NCBI GenBank assembly: GCA_964587175.1
Contig: CAZPKK010000052.1
Span: 1 to 5,776 of the forward strand
Reading direction: 5' to 3'
Source: CALXVA01 sp964587175
GTDB taxonomy: Bacteria > Bacillota > Clostridia > TANB77 > CAG-508
DNA length: 5,776 bases
Below the pieces are notes generated by a model. That model was not told the DNA's origin, did no database searches, and saw nothing but the letters and a program-made list of their open reading frames with translations. The position numbers were made by a program, and so were the translations under genes. Shown piece by piece: positions 5,728 to 5,776 of this stretch. Position 1 is the stretch's first letter. Each line of letters opens with the position of its first letter.

Positions 5728-5776
5728 TCAAAGTCTAGTAATAATGGTAAATGATCAGAAACATTATTATTTAATA
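5721..5776 (-). CDS. C-terminus of an endonuclease/exonuclease/phosphatase-family protein (partial)
   Basis: The window edge cuts this gene; only 17 codons and the TAA stop (5723-5721) are seen, in frame from 5774. The peptide reads NNNVSDHLPLLLDFEL. The SDHLP motif followed by a hydrophobic beta strand is the usual end of the endonuclease/exonuclease/phosphatase (exonuclease III-like) fold, where the Asp-His pair belongs to the active site. Members cut DNA or dephosphorylate lipids and nucleotides, and the substrate cannot be told from this fragment. The terminator at 5619-5583 probably closes its transcript. Confidence 0.65.
   Translation of the reverse strand, partial: LNNNVSDHLPLLLDFEL

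Overview
This AT-rich window (roughly 70-75% A+T by eye) carries six complete protein genes and the last codons of a seventh, all on the minus strand. The pairing of the sporulation genes yabP and yabQ with divIC, a Firmicute-type Rho, frequent TTG starts, and strong purine-rich ribosome binding sites point to a spore-forming low-GC Firmicute, most likely a member of the Clostridia. The species cannot be named from this sequence. TGA behaves as an ordinary stop codon.

In the direction of transcription (high to low coordinates): (1) 5776-5721 is the C-terminus of an endonuclease/exonuclease/phosphatase-family enzyme with its SDHLP motif. It is followed by coding-like but start-less sequence (5727-5620) and a hairpin terminator (5619-5583). 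(2) A sigma-A-like promoter (5539-5510) drives prfB, peptide chain release factor 2. The RF2 reading frame is split: 25 zero-frame codons from a TTG start at 5433 end in CTT TGA C, and the other 341 codons lie in the +1 frame. This is the classic autoregulatory programmed frameshift of RF2. (3) lysC, an aspartokinase with an intact catalytic domain but strongly diverged ACT regulatory domains, lies 98 bases downstream and ends at a strong rho-independent terminator (3044-3007). (4) yabP-yabQ, a tight two-gene sporulation unit, is followed 68 bases later by divIC, a septum-formation protein, which ends at a hairpin with a T-rich tail. (5) rho, transcription termination factor Rho, probably has its own promoter. 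(6) The last 299 bases hold no convincing gene. They contain a 10-bp hairpin, a 48-codon frame without an obvious start that runs off the edge, and three short imperfect repeats.

Functionally the window mixes translation termination (RF2), amino-acid supply (aspartate family), spore formation (YabP/YabQ), division (DivIC) and transcription termination (Rho). yabP-yabQ-divIC is a conserved Firmicute cluster. The other neighbours look like separate transcription units and not one pathway. I see no phage, CRISPR, toxin or defence system here. The points most worth a second look are the unusual stimulator sequence at the RF2 frameshift site, the degenerate aspartokinase ACT domains, the placement of rho behind divIC, and the apparent gene remnant upstream of prfB.
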